Source: Brachypodium distachyon
Taxonomy: Eukaryota; Streptophyta; Magnoliopsida; Poales; Poaceae
Direction: 5' to 3'
NCBI RefSeq assembly: GCF_000005505.3
Contig: NC_016133.3
Coordinates: forward strand, 36,728,737 to 36,792,736
Length of the DNA: 64,000 nucleotides
How positions within the stretch are numbered: the first letter of the stretch is position 1; each line of letters starts with the position of its first letter. This document shows, piece by piece, positions 32,701 through 41,480 of this stretch. The notes under the pieces were generated by a model that was not told the DNA's origin, searched no databases, and saw only the letters and a program-made list of their open reading frames with translations. The position numbers and the translations under genes are program-made.

Positions 32701-33689
32701 TTGTCCATTTTGATGGAGATAATACTTATAACTGGCAACTAACCTGATTAACTTTCTTTCTTGTTTACCATTTGACCACACAGCCTGTAGTGAATTGTCC
32801 TGGTCACAGGGAAAGGTAACAGAAATCCTCATAAAAATCTTCACAAAATGGCACCAATGAGAATGGAGAAGTAAAACACACAAAAAGGAAAACTGACAAC
32901 GAGGTCTGCGAGAGCACTCTCAATGCTATACTCTGCTGGAAGCTCTTGAAGCATTTCAGTCGGAGGAGTAAGGTCCCACATATTCTGAACAACAAAGAGT
33001 TACACACATAAGCATGAAGGACATCATGATTCATCTACATATCTTAAGTGGACCGCAGCTTGGCCTCGACGAAAATAGACTGAAGTTATGAGGAGTGAAC
33101 AATAATTTTGGAATCTTTAAGGAATAGTTTGAAGACCCAAGATCTTTTAAAGGGGGGAAATGATTCAAGTTCTAAACATAAAGTATAAAGTGCTCAGAAA
33201 ATATGAGATAAACATGGAATAAGATAGTTTGAATATTAACCTGAAATGCTCCAACGAAGTCTTCACCATCCTAGAAAAATAAATACATATTAGATAGTAC
33301 ACACAGCCATTCATGAATCAAAACATAGACCAATGTGATCACCGAAAGGGAAGGAGGCTTACATGGAGCGTTAATATATTAATACTCTTATTGAGAAAAT
33401 CACTGAAGTTGACTTTCTCTGTTATTTTCCTATCATGCAGGTCCTTCAGATAAATTTCGCAATTCCAACCAACTTCCCGCCTTCCCACGCCATCTTGGGG
33501 CGCATTATCCACCTCCATCCTAATATGCTGTATGAAGTCCTGAATCCACATCTCTTCTCCAGGATCAGACAGCCTAAGGCTGGTGCTCATGCCATTAGGC
33601 AACAGAATCTGAAACCGGTAGACCTTGCTTTCAAACCGGCAGTGTTCATGCTTTACTAAAGCCCATTTTCTGGATCCACTGCTTGCCAT
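8723..33689 (-). CDS. GMI1: GMI1-like GHKL ATPase with SMC flexible-hinge domain, possibly disrupted
   Basis: This is a homologue of plant GMI1, related to animal SMCHD1 and plant DMS3 and linked in Arabidopsis to somatic homologous recombination. About 36 coding exons total 4,743 nt (about 1,580 aa, close to the Arabidopsis length as recalled). In order, exons begin at 33689 (first) and end at 8723; examples are 33363-33689, 32744-32799, 32224-32307, 30673-30728, 25048-25175, 20067-20181, 17609-17786, 12182-12448, 10671-10862, 9613-9922 and 8723-9017. The ATPase shows the N box (DNSLQAVW, residues 149-156), G1 (DTGRGM, from 179) and G2 (GYGG, from 226). The hinge lies at roughly 1316-1483 (MLSVYLGEDN to DGTWLLGD). 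A basic helical tail follows. Two exons are one base out of phase (see findings), so the allele may be a pseudogene or contain sequence errors. Confidence 0.85.
10007..10447. repeat. Tandem duplication, about 163 bp unit, second copy with MITE
   Basis: Copy 1 is 10007-10169 and copy 2 is 10170 to about 10447. Both start ATAAA(C/T)ATCCAATAGG, carry the phrase GAAGACGACTTCCCTTTTC and end GGCCCTCAATATAAAG. They are nearly identical apart from a 113 bp Stowaway insertion in copy 2. The repeat lies in the intron between the two hinge exons of the GMI1-like gene. Confidence 0.9.
10241..10353. mobile_element. Stowaway MITE (Tc1/mariner-type)
   Basis: The element begins CTCCCTCCGATCGATATTA and ends with the inverse complement (TAATATGGATCGGAGGGAG). 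It is flanked by TA on both sides. Its length of 113 bp, its termini and the TA duplication fit Stowaway. It sits inside copy 2 of the local duplication and is absent from copy 1. Confidence 0.95.
13140..13440 (+). mobile_element. LINE 3'-end fragment
   Basis: The plus-strand frame reads CRNALVFNKKNS followed by LQVTHTCTHWLAARG. This is the pattern seen near the end of grass non-LTR retrotransposon polyproteins (W/C-RN-x-x-VFN...CTHWL). It is truncated at both ends. It lies in an intron of the GMI1-like gene, opposite in orientation to that gene, and resembles the fragment near 24.1 kb. Confidence 0.55.
13575..13810. repeat. Two diverged tandem copies of a roughly 110 bp unit
   Basis: Both copies carry CTATTAATTTACAG-like starts, then GGTGTCC(A/G)TTCATCC, a CATCCAC(T/A)ACTAAGAA phrase, an AAGCCCATCAA phrase and TTGGCCCATC. 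About 80 bp further right is GACCGTAGCAACGCACGG, the CGTTGCTACGG-type terminus seen in other inverted-repeat elements of this window, so this may be part of a decayed transposon. Confidence 0.6.
15615..16229. mobile_element. Inverted-repeat element with CGTTGCTACGG-type ends
   Basis: The left end reads CTAGCTAAGTGCC then ATGCGTTGCTACGG. The right end, on the complementary strand, reads CTAGCAAAAGAACCC then AGCGATGCTACGG. The two termini match over about 30 bases with changes. The internal 615 bp has no recognisable transposase. The superfamily is unclear. It is located in an intron of the GMI1-like gene. Confidence 0.5.
16604..16830 (+). mobile_element. LINE RNase H-domain tail fragment
   Basis: The plus-strand frame encodes FSFEKRDANGEAHRLARMA and then GRYVWL, ending in a stop at 16802-16804 followed by an A-rich tract. 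The KRDANGEAHRLARMA motif is the typical C-terminal RNase H segment of grass LINE or reverse-transcriptase-like proteins. Only the 3' end remains. It is in an intron of the GMI1-like gene, opposite in orientation. Confidence 0.7.
18526..18628. mobile_element. Stowaway MITE with internal duplication
   Basis: The termini are CTCCCTCCAATCCATAATAA and its inverted counterpart ending TTATTATGGATCGGAGGGAG, with TA flanks. A phrase of about 20 bases (TAATAAGTGTCTCAGGTTTA) occurs twice in the left arm, so the element carries a small tandem duplication. It is in an intron of the GMI1-like gene. Confidence 0.92.
19960..20052. mobile_element. Stowaway MITE beside a splice donor
   Basis: The left end is CTCCCTCAAATCCATAATAA, and the right end ends CGCTTATTATGGATCGGAGGGAG-like. 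The left flank is TA and the right flank TT (diverged). Its right edge is 13 bp from the donor (GC dinucleotide at 20066-20065) of exon 20067-20181 of the GMI1-like gene. Confidence 0.9.
22560..22925 (+). mobile_element. Probable LINE 3' UTR remnant
   Basis: The segment ends with GGCTGTGTGCATCAGTTTGA, GCTGAGGCTGG and AATAAAGATTATCA, a pattern recalled from the 3' ends of grass LINEs. The upstream reading frame has no clear domain. It lies in an intron of the GMI1-like gene. This call rests on pattern memory and is tentative. Confidence 0.35.
24040..24470 (+). mobile_element. LINE 3'-end fragment, related to the 13.1 kb copy
   Basis: The plus-strand frame contains LILVGADVLCWSLWLCR, then an FFNKKNISSQLQVIYLCTHW-type stretch. 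That is the end of a grass LINE ORF2. Stops and frame breaks follow. The tail includes GTACACAGGGGCTGGAAGTT and TTAATGAAGC. It lies in the large intron between exons 25048-25175 and 23237-23327 of the GMI1-like gene. Confidence 0.55.
25590..26450. other. GC-rich, coding-like block inside a GMI1-like intron
   Basis: Base composition rises sharply relative to the surrounding intron. On the plus strand there is a TATA-like CTATAAAAATCG at 25889-25900, then a short hydrophobic reading frame (FVFFTAILGLATDTSHQHHE). Downstream frames on both strands are open but none shows a conserved domain, and frames shift along the block. It may be a decayed retrocopy or captured gene fragment. No function is proposed. 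Confidence 0.3.
27319..27442. mobile_element. Stowaway MITE
   Basis: The element begins CTCCCTCCGTCCAACAAAAG and ends CTTTGTTGGACGGAGGGAG, flanked by TA on both sides. Its length is 124 bp. It sits in the intron between exons 28204-28251 and 27152-27226 of the GMI1-like gene, about 90 bp from the nearer exon. Confidence 0.95.
29277..29900. mobile_element. Possible non-autonomous TIR element
   Basis: The left end (AGCGGTGGATCCAGGAATTG) and the complement of the right end (AGGCGGAGCCACGCCCC) are similar inverted sequences often seen at edges of small grass DNA elements. The region is GC-rich against an AT-rich intron. No transposase and no clear target duplication were identified. Confidence 0.3.
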
Positions 33690-34460
33690 CTTGACGACAA
33701 ACAATGAGGCCTGCTCAGCACGGACAACAGGTTACAAGATTCGATAGAAAAGGAGAAAAAGAAATAATCGCCTCAAAGAAAACAAGGACGAAGGTAAACA
33801 GTAGTCCACGCGTGATCAGCCTTGGACGATCAGACACCGAAACAAATCAAAACCCAAAGATAGAAGAACTGGATCAAAACCAATAGCAGAGACAAAGCAT
33901 GATATCATGCCGGAGCAAGAAACCACCCAAAGATTCGGTCAAGAAACCACCCAAAGCAGGACCAAGGAACCCAAGAGAACAGGAGAAAAAAAAAACAGTT
34001 TTTCATCGGCGTAAGAAATGAAACGAACGGAGGAGGCAATGGCGAAGCAGCAGCAGGAACAGGAAAGGGTTTTGAATTCTTGCGAAGCGAAAGCAACTCG
34101 GCAACAGCAGGAGAGAAACCCCTAATAATCCAGAGAGAGAAACGAAACAGAGCAGAAATAAGAAACCCACCGCACACAAGGGGAGAAACCCCCAAGCAAA
34201 AGCAATTCTTCGCCCAGCAAAACAAATGCGCGGCGGAAGGGATGGGAATCGAAGAATTGAAGCAGAGAGCGGCGACGAGGATCAACAAACCCACCGCGAA
34301 CGAAACCCCAATGGCCGCAGCGCAGCAGCAAGGGGTTTTGAGTGGGGAAGGGGAAAAAGAGGAGGTGGTGGGTGGGAACTGATGAGAAGACAAGGAGTCG
34401 AAAACCCCGAAATCCGGAAGCTGCCCTCGACTCCTCGAGTTTTCCGTAGGTACTTGCCAC
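33690..34460 (-). promoter_or_regulatory. 5' leader and promoter region of the GMI1-like gene
   Basis: This lies immediately upstream of the chosen ATG (33687-33689). A 162-codon minus-strand ORF occupies 33905-34393. Its product would be rich in hydrophobic and proline residues with no recognised domain, so it is treated as leader or intron sequence. A candidate leader splice acceptor (GAGCAG, exon from about 33712) suggests a spliced 5' UTR. Confidence 0.45.
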
Positions 34461-34530
34461 GGATACTTTCAGCACCCAACAGTTTTTTTTAGCGCTTAAT
34501 TAGCAACCAGCAAGCCACTTCCATCGGACA

Positions 34531-34932
34531 GTTTTTTTTTTCCGAGAAAACGAAAAAGCTTCGTGTCTTGATGCATATATTAAGAAAGAAAGAGTTATTT
34601 ACAAGTCTAAGAGGACAACACACGTAAAAAAAAATACAACGCAACATCTTTAGTAACCAGTGACCAACGAGAGTAGCGCTTCAAGCCGAGTCGTCCCAGC
34701 CCGAGCCCACAGCCTTGCGTCTGTCTTGATGGATCCGGTCAGTGAGGCGATGCCAGGAGTCACGTTGTCGAAAACCGTCGCGTTGCAATACTTCCAAATC
34801 CACCAGACCGTGAGCATGAAGATTGAAGCAGTGCCCTTCCGAACCGAAGAAGGAGTGGTGTTGACCGTTGCATGCCACCAATCCACCACTTCCATCGACA
34901 AGTTGAACCCCTATTTTCGGATACTGCTCCAT
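34531..34932 (-). mobile_element. LINE C-terminal (zf-RVT-like) fragment
   Basis: The minus-strand frame encodes MEVVDWWHATVNTTP and SIFMLTVWWIWKYCNATVFD. The W-x-x-W-K-x-(R/C)-N-x-x-(V)F motif is typical of the end of plant LINE ORF2. A T-run at about 34532-34541 would be the poly-A tail of the minus-strand element. Only the 3' part is present. Confidence 0.65.
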
Positions 34933-35589
34933 TGAGCTGTTTTGTCTAGTGAAAATAAAAGGAAATGAATCAATTCAACACTGCTCGTGGGCTTAAATAC
35001 AAAGTGCTAATCACATTTCAGATGACTGAACAGAAACTATCAGTGACTGCCAGTGCATGGCATTATGTATCTACTGTTTTGTTTTTAGCATGTTCTCTTA
35101 TGATAAAAAAAAATTAGTATTGGACAACATATGAGTTTTGTTTTATGAAACTTCTGTAACATGAGTTTTGGATGTAAGAATTAGATGCCTGACTCGGCAC
35201 TTTAAAAACCCCTTACAACATGTACAAGCTCTCAACTTATACATAAGAGAACACCTACAATGGCAGTTCATTAGTGTTCTTGGATTCTAAGGGAAATTAA
35301 AACCAAATATATGGACAGGTGATGAAACGCCCGCCCAACACCCAAGAATTGAACATCCCACCCAAAGTACTGTCACATTTGTCAGTGCAACACAGCATGG
35401 AGAAATTCCAAATGGTGACCATACTTTCTACATTTAACTAATGTGATATTGCATATTACGCTACCATGTGGTCAATTTACATTGTGCACTGCCATGTGAT
35501 CTCCAATCATACTTTTAATCTGAATCACATTTGTGAGTTTGGCGAACGGATACAAAGAGAAGGATAATACAAACAAAACGAGGGGGCAG

Positions 35590-35860
35590 GAGCTAGACAC
35601 ATGAGAGTACAAAGGACCGAACGAGCAAGAAATTATCCTTATTAGCATTAGATGAGTAATGGTGACTCAAAATCGCCATGTCCATCGCACACCTGCAGAG
35701 AATGTCGCGGGGGGTGCAGTCAAGATGGTTAAAAACCAAGTCATTGCGAGCTTTCCAGATATGCCATAAGATGCAGCACAGGCATGCCCGCCAGCTTTCA
35801 TGATCCACATTAGAAGGGCATGTAATACACAAATTCCAGGTGCATTTGTTTTGTAGTTAC
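35590..35860 (-). mobile_element. LINE C-terminal fragment, second copy
   Basis: The minus-strand frame reads WRACLCCILWHIWKARNDLV and then FNHLDCTPRDI. This shares the HIWKARNDLVFN motif of plant LINE ORF2 ends but is clearly diverged from the fragment at 34.5-34.9 kb, so it is probably a separate insertion. It is truncated at both ends. Confidence 0.6.
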
Positions 35861-36732
35861 ACAAATTCCATTACATTAGTGCTCTGATGCTTTCATTTAG
35901 GTCAAGGAAAGCATGAAATTTTAATTGTGTTTACTTATGTGTAAACAATGTTTGTTTGGTTGATAAGTTCCCAATATCTCCATGTATTCGCTTTAACGAT
36001 GTTGATGATTTTAATCGTCCTTTTATTTTTAAATAGGCATTTTGGTCTGATTTGCACTGGAAGAAACATGACTAAAGGACTAACGCAGGTGTAACTCTTT
36101 AGCCTAATGCTTACTGACTTATTCTGTCCCCTTTTTTTGGAGAACTTTGTTATTGGTATAACTAAGTACAGTACTACTTTTTTATATAGTCCTAAAATAG
36201 AAAGGCTCGTGGCGATGTGCTGCTTGTGGAGTTGCTAGAAGATCTTAGCATACCTACAGAGGTTGTTGCATTGAATGGTTAACCGAGAAACCAAGATAGT
36301 TTAGTCATCTGTTGACCCCCTTGTTTTTTGTTTGAATAGCCCGACGCCGGTTTATTTGTTTAGCAAAAGCACCACGATATCATGAATCTGTGGTGTGCCA
36401 AGCAGCAACTCATTCAATAAAGTAATAAGTTTATAACTGTTTTGTCTGATTAGTTTTTAGTACTGAACTAACCATGGGTATGACTGCTATTGTGTTAAAT
36501 GAATGTCTATTTTCTTCTGCAGTGCTTCCCTCTCTCTGCATTTGTAGCCTTTTAGGTGATGATTTGCACAAAAAAAAGTTTCGTGTTCGTCCATCCTCGG
36601 AAGATTTCGGTTGCTCGCTCATGCCGCATCGTAGCTGTTGTATGACTTGTATCATTGGAAGACATGTTGTCACAAGACCAAAAACAACAAGAATGGCAGT
36701 TTAATTATTGCACGGGCGTTGTACTATACTAA
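35861..36732. other. Intergenic AT-rich spacer
   Basis: No conserved coding region or RNA gene was recognised. A GCACGGGCGTTGTACTATACT phrase near 36710-36730 just left of the next element resembles one more terminus of the CGTTG-type family, hinting at nested or adjacent insertions. Confidence 0.35.
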
Positions 36733-37136
36733 CTAGATAATGCCCGCACGTTGTCACGGAAATACTTAGTTAACATGCATGATTAAAATTGAGTAACAAC
36801 AAAAGAGAATTCAAAATTAAAAACACATAATGAAATTGTATGATAGATTCCTCAGTGCAGATAGGTTGATGAAAAGTAGCATGCATGCATGTGAAAAAAA
36901 TGAGTTTCCCACTAAATAGGTGTGAACACATTAATGACGTGATGATGTGCCATGCTTGCATGATGAGAGAAATCAAGTAGTGAGATTCTCCTACTTAGAT
37001 ATAGAAGATTAGTTTGTGTCACCCGTTCAGTACAATGGAATGATGACTAGGTTTTTGTTAATAAGCTTATGATAATTTTAATTTATCTTTTGTATTTGTA
37101 TTTCATTTTCCGTAGAACGCACGGGTTCCTAGCTAG
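36733..37136. mobile_element. Inverted-repeat element with CGTTG-type ends, 0.4 kb
   Basis: The left end is CTAGATAATGCCCGCACGTTG followed by TCACGGAAAT. The complement of the right end is CTAGCTAGGAACCCGTGCGTT followed by CTACGGAAAAT. The arms match over about 30 bp with mismatches. No transposase ORF is present. It appears to belong to the same class as 15615-16229. The superfamily is undetermined. Confidence 0.5.
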
Positions 37137-37617
37137 TTGAATTATATTTTTCTCATTATTGGTTCTTGTGTCAAAGTTGTTATTTTTGCAGCATACCATA
37201 TCTTTACTTTTTGTTCCAACTTAGATCAAAAAGTAAGAGAAAGAACATAAGTACCTTCTATGTACCTCTTGTTGAAGATGTCCTAATTACCTCACGATTT
37301 CAACTTTTTTTTTGCACCAGTGGGAGATTATTGCCACCGAAAGTTCTTTGCTAATAACCTAACAGCAAGTAAAAATACGTTGGTTCTTCTCGTTGCATGG
37401 TATATGGTTTTTCGTTGATCGAATTATTTGTGAAATTGACTGTTAAATAAAAAGTGCTAAAGGTTTAACAAACTCCTTCTTAGGACCAAAATAAAATGAA
37501 ATGAAAACAACATATCTCAAGCCAATGAGTTTACATGTGTCACACAAATTTAATTACAGGCCAGAAATTTGAGTGATGAAAGCGCACCATATCTACCTGG
37601 ATGAAAATTACTACTTA

Positions 37618-38774
37618 GAGTAACTCTAGTAGATACCCCAAAACAGCGATCCGGATAGCATGAGTATCCAGATATTCAGTTGAACATAACTTCTCGCAGA
37701 ACATATACTGAATTCATAACAGAAAAAAGTTCATCATCTACTATCATTCATCAACTATTAGAAGTAGAGTTCATCATTTACACAAAATATACTACCTAAT
37801 AGTTAGCGGAGGAGCAATTAACAAAAACAAAATGTGCTTCTTGTCACCGCCGGCTCATTTTTCTACTCTGACGGCTGCTTCTTCAGTTCCGACGACGTCT
37901 TCTCCTCGCTACCCCGTCCTTCCCCTCGCCGCCTACTCATCATCCGAAACGATGATGAGCTCCCTCCCCGGTGGAATCGCCTTCTTGGATTCCACAATGG
38001 TGAGTTCGATGTCCGGGTCCTCGGCATCCTCCTTCTTGCGGCAGGCATCCTCCTCGTCTCTGGTGACGATGGTCGCCGGGATTGCCGCGAGGTACCGCGG
38101 GTCCTCCTCCTCCTCCAGCTGCTGCGCCTCTTCCTCCTCCTCGTTCTCCTCCTCCGACGACGAGAAGGCGCGGCTGCGCATGATGGCGTGAGAGGACTCG
38201 GGCTCCTCACACCGCGGCATGCGTGCGCCGCCGGAACTCCCCGCCTCCGCCGCCACCAACCGAGCTTCTTCCAGCAGGTAGGCCTGGGAGCGGCGCTCGG
38301 CATCGCGGCTCAGGTGGTGGTGTTTCTCCCATTTGCGGGCACCGCAACGCCATGCGTCGATGGAGCGCCGTCGTACCGCCGCGTGCTCATTCGCTCCACC
38401 GCGGCCGCACCTGCCCCTAGGGTTTCCCCTCCCGCCGATGGAGAGGGTACGGCCGCCGCGGCGAGGAGAAGCGCGGTAGGAGTGCCTTGAGTGCACCATT
38501 GCCGGAAATGGAGGAGGATGGTGGCGGCAATTGCTCTCCGGAGTTGGAGGAGAGGGCGGCGGCGCATTGGATTTGGCGACGGACGGGTTCGGATTTGGTA
38601 CCGAAACGGCCCCTCCGAGCCCTAAATATACAACGCTCGGAGGTGCGGATTCGGTAATCCGAATCCCTTTTTCCAGGCCGGGCTGGTTTGGGGTTTCTGC
38701 TTGGGCTCGATTTTGGCCCAAAAATTGAATAACCGGATGCGGTGAGCCATATGCGGGATCTGCTAGGGATGCTC
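37618..38774. mobile_element. PIF/Harbinger-like non-autonomous element carrying an ORF
   Basis: The left end GAGTAACTCTAGTAGATACC and the complement of the right end GAGCATCCCTAGCAGATCCC are inverted repeats. The flanks are TTA on the left and TTG on the right, a slightly diverged three-base target duplication as expected for PIF/Harbinger. The left half is AT-rich and the right half strongly GC-rich. The same architecture occurs in the element at 46321-47634. Confidence 0.65.
37933..38721 (-). CDS. Uncharacterised acidic/arginine-rich ORF inside the Harbinger-like element
   Basis: This is a single open frame of 262 codons on the minus strand, starting 53 bp inside the right end of the transposon-like element. 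I do not recognise a family. The N-terminal half is proline/serine-rich. The middle has an Arg/Gly-rich patch (GRGNPRGRCGRGG) and a possible amphipathic helix (DAERRSQAYLLEEARLVAAE). The C-terminal third is very acidic (SSSEEENEEEEEAQQLEEEE) and ends IVSDDE. A TATATTTA sequence lies on this strand near 38623-38632, inside the ORF, so expression may start at a later ATG near 38500. It is not a transposase by any motif I can see, and could be captured host sequence or GC-driven chance. Confidence 0.35.
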   Translation of the reverse strand: MGQNRAQAETPNQPGLEKGIRITESAPPSVVYLGLGGAVSVPNPNPSVAKSNAPPPSPPTPESNCRHHPPPFPAMVHSRHSYRASPRRGGRTLSIGGRGNPRGRCGRGGANEHAAVRRRSIDAWRCGARKWEKHHHLSRDAERRSQAYLLEEARLVAAEAGSSGGARMPRCEEPESSHAIMRSRAFSSSEEENEEEEEAQQLEEEEDPRYLAAIPATIVTRDEEDACRKKEDAEDPDIELTIVESKKAIPPGRELIIVSDDE

Positions 38775-38825
38775 TTGCACTTTTCTACTCTCTCTCCCTT
38801 TCAGATTATGCGGCCCATCTTCTAT

Positions 38826-39075
38826 TCCATTCGTCCACAAAAAAGTGTACTTTTAGGTTTTGTCTTGAGTCAAACTTTTTCAAATTTGGCCAACTTTGTT
38901 GAAAAAAGTAGCAACCCATATGACATCAAATCGGTATCTTATGAAACTATATTTCAAAATGGATATAATGACATGTCATAAATGTAACTACTGTTTTCAA
39001 TAAAATCGGTCGAACTTTGATATTTTTTATTTATGACAAAACTTAGAAGTACATTTATCTGTGGATGGAGAGAGT
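38826..39075. mobile_element. Degenerate Stowaway-like MITE, about 250 bp
   Basis: The left end (CCATTCGTCCACAAAAAAGTGTAC) and the complement of the right end (CTCTCTCCATCCACAGATAAATGTAC) align as diverged terminal inverted repeats. The internal sequence is AT-rich. The CTCCNTC-type ends and the length suggest an old Stowaway relative. The target duplication is no longer clean. Confidence 0.6.
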
Positions 39076-39779
39076 AATTCGCGTTAACCAAGAAATACAA
39101 GACTAATCATTAATTAAATATATATGCACATATGTTCTTTCAACCATCTGTTGACTTTACATTGGGAACCCAAATTTTATTGTTTTCAAGACAAATGGGT
39201 TTGCATACTAAAAATTTGAGGTTTTTGAGATGGGTCTTGCAAACAGAAAAAGAGAGAGTAAGTATAGATCATGGAGATGACGGCAGGAGCCTTGGGCGTG
39301 ACACGAAGTTGAGAGGCTGCTCTAGGGAGACGAGAAGTGAGAAAAAATGGAGCATGCAGGAGTCTCGCTATTTGTCGTGTCTTGCGCTGTGAGAAGTTGA
39401 GCGCGTGCAGTCAATCACGACATTTGTGCGCATTTTAATTTTGACAGGAATACATATATCCAATCAGATTGTGCGCGCTGCTAAGACCCTGTTTGTTTGG
39501 GATTCTGCTTCAGTTTTTGGTATTTTCAGCAATCTCAAAAGCACTTCTTCCGTTTACACATGAAGCTAAGAAGCACCTCCGGACGTGCTTCTCAGCGCGC
39601 AGAAGTCCAAACAAATAGGGCCTAAATCACAAACCACAACACAGTTATAACACCAGGGAAGTTCTCGGACCATACCACATGGTCACCATGAAAACTACGA
39701 GACCGAGGGCAACAAAACTGAAAATTAGCAAGGCTTAAAACACATTTTGCCTCCCATAGAATAGAAGCATACCCACTAG

Positions 39780-40150
39780 AGCCAAGTCGACGAACTCATT
39801 AGTCTGCAGGTCTTGGAGAAGGCCGCAAGGGTGGAACAATCTGTAGCAAAGATGACATGATCAAAATCACATCCATCTGCATACTTTATTGCCTGTAGCA
39901 TAGCCAGCGTTTCAGCATGGAAGCCGTAACAACTGACGGCAAATAGCCTGCCTACAAGGCATGGAAGATTGCAGTCCCGTCTTCACCTCTGCCCACGCCA
40001 CACAATCCTCCAGTCCCTGAATTATTAGCTCCAAAAGCACCATCAGTATTGATCTTAATATATTCAGTAGGAGGTGGCATCCAGATCTGCTCCGTTTGAT
40101 AGAACACTCCATTGCTTCTTTCCAATCATAATCTTCCATTCAGAAACATG
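39780..40150 (-). mobile_element. LINE RNase H-domain fragment
   Basis: Reading the minus strand with one frame change gives PPTEYIKINTDGAFGANNSG, then GLCGVGRGEDGTAIFHA, and later CDFDHVIFATDC. The KINTDGA and FATDC motifs are the D-containing catalytic segments of plant RNase H-like domains in LINEs. Stops break the frame, so it is a dead fragment. Confidence 0.65.
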
Positions 40151-40489
40151 ATGTCTCGCCGTATACTGCGGTTCATCAACTGTTGTGGGTCTTTCAGCAT
40201 GACTCCTATTCCTCTCGGTCCACTGGCACCAACATTTTACTAACTTTATGCAACCTATCTGCACGCTTGTATGTGCAAAACTACCCACCCCACCTACATG
40301 CCTCCATCGTCTTTGGTCACCACGTGTCCCTTTCCTTTTTCTAATCTCTCTGGCACACTCTGCTAATCTCTGGCACACGTACCCACCCAGGACCCAGCTC
40401 CCCTTTTTCCCATCTCTCTCCCTCCTTTCCCTGGCTCTCTCCCTCTCTCGAGCCCACCTTTCCTGTATCTCTCTCAACCTCTCCGCGCT

Positions 40490-40760
40490 GCCGCCAGTGG
40501 CAAGGCAACGAGCTCTAGGCGGGCTCAGGCGCAAGGCTCTGCCGTTTCCCCCGCCCTGCTCGTGTCCGCCGCCGCGACCGGAACCCCAGCCCCTCCCGTG
40601 TCTGCCCTCGCGACCAGGGATGTGGACGCCCCTGAGCGCTGGGGAGGTGAAGGAGGTGTCCCTTGGTCCGTCTCCGATGACGATGACGAGGAGCTCAAGG
40701 GCCTCACCTGCTTCGAGTACCACCGCCTCAAGCGCCAGAAGCTCCCCAATAACCTGAAGT
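40490..40760 (+). pseudogene. Gene-fragment-like acidic ORF
   Basis: An open plus-strand frame encodes VDAPERWGGEGGVPWSVSDD, then DDEELKGLTCFEYHRLKRQK and LPNNLK. The frame is GC-rich and codon-like, with strong acidic then basic character, and then runs into a tandem repeat. It looks like a first exon of an unknown protein with no continuation in the window. I do not recognise the family. It may be a captured exon, a truncated gene, or an unexpressed fragment. Confidence 0.35.
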
Positions 40761-40854
40761 TGGTATCGATCAATTTCCTCGCAGATTTCGCTTTCCTTCG
40801 CCTTCTTGCCATCGATCTACCCCCACCCCTGTCTCGGTACATGGTGATGGTGAG

Positions 40855-41480
40855 TATGTACTGGTACAAGATGCATGTACTTGTTTCCCTCGGTGCTCCA
40901 TTTACTCGGTTGTATTGGCACATGTACATGGTCGTGTGTACTTGTTTCTAGATGATTTTGATACATGTATTTGTTTTTTGGTTGATCTATGTACTTGTTT
41001 TTTCCTGATTTTGATTTTATATGATATATGTACTTGTTTCTTGGTTAAGGTACATGTGATGTACGAAATGATATACTCGTCTCATAATGATCTATGTGCT
41101 TGTTTCTTGGTAATTTTGAATTTATTTGATCTATGTACTTGTTTCTTGATTAAGGTATATGTGATGTACTCATCTCATAAGAGATACTCCCTCTGTCAAA
41201 AATTATGAGACGGAGGGAGTACGAAATTGTTAAGGTAGATGTGATGTACTTACGATGTACTCATCTCATAAGAGGTACGAAGCTTTGAGAGATGCTCATA
41301 CAATGATTTTTTCGTGATACATCTGATGTACCCTACGATGTACTCGTATGTACTCGTCTCACAAGTTCGTGTACACGAGGTACTTAAAAACTGATAAGGT
41401 ACATGTCATATATTATATAATGTACTGTACTTAAAAACTTGTTTATGTACCATGTTTGGTGTACATACGTACCTGACGTG
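40855..41480. repeat. Degenerate low-complexity repeat with TGTACTTGTTTCTTGGT units
   Basis: Phrases such as ATGTACTTGTTTCTTGGT, GTACATGTGATGTACT and ACTCATCTCATAAGAG recur many times with variable spacing. They give a patchwork tandem array of short motifs. A 33 bp mini-Stowaway is embedded in it. Short ORFs here follow the repeat and are not genes. Confidence 0.65.
41187..41219. mobile_element. Internally deleted mini-Stowaway
   Basis: CTCCCTCTGTCAAAAATTAT is directly followed by GAGACGGAGGGAG, with TA flanks on both sides. Only the two terminal repeats remain. At 33 bp, the element is far below the usual Stowaway size. Confidence 0.75.

Noticed and set aside
33905..34393. 162-codon minus-strand ORF with hydrophobic segments upstream of the GMI1-like gene
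   Set aside because: No recognisable domain, and composition biased by local sequence. It lies where a spliced leader is expected, so it is treated as leader or intron sequence.
40064..40723. 219-codon minus-strand Arg/Gly-rich ORF
   Set aside because: GC-driven open frame overlapping the opposite-strand exon-like segment and a LINE fragment. No domain.
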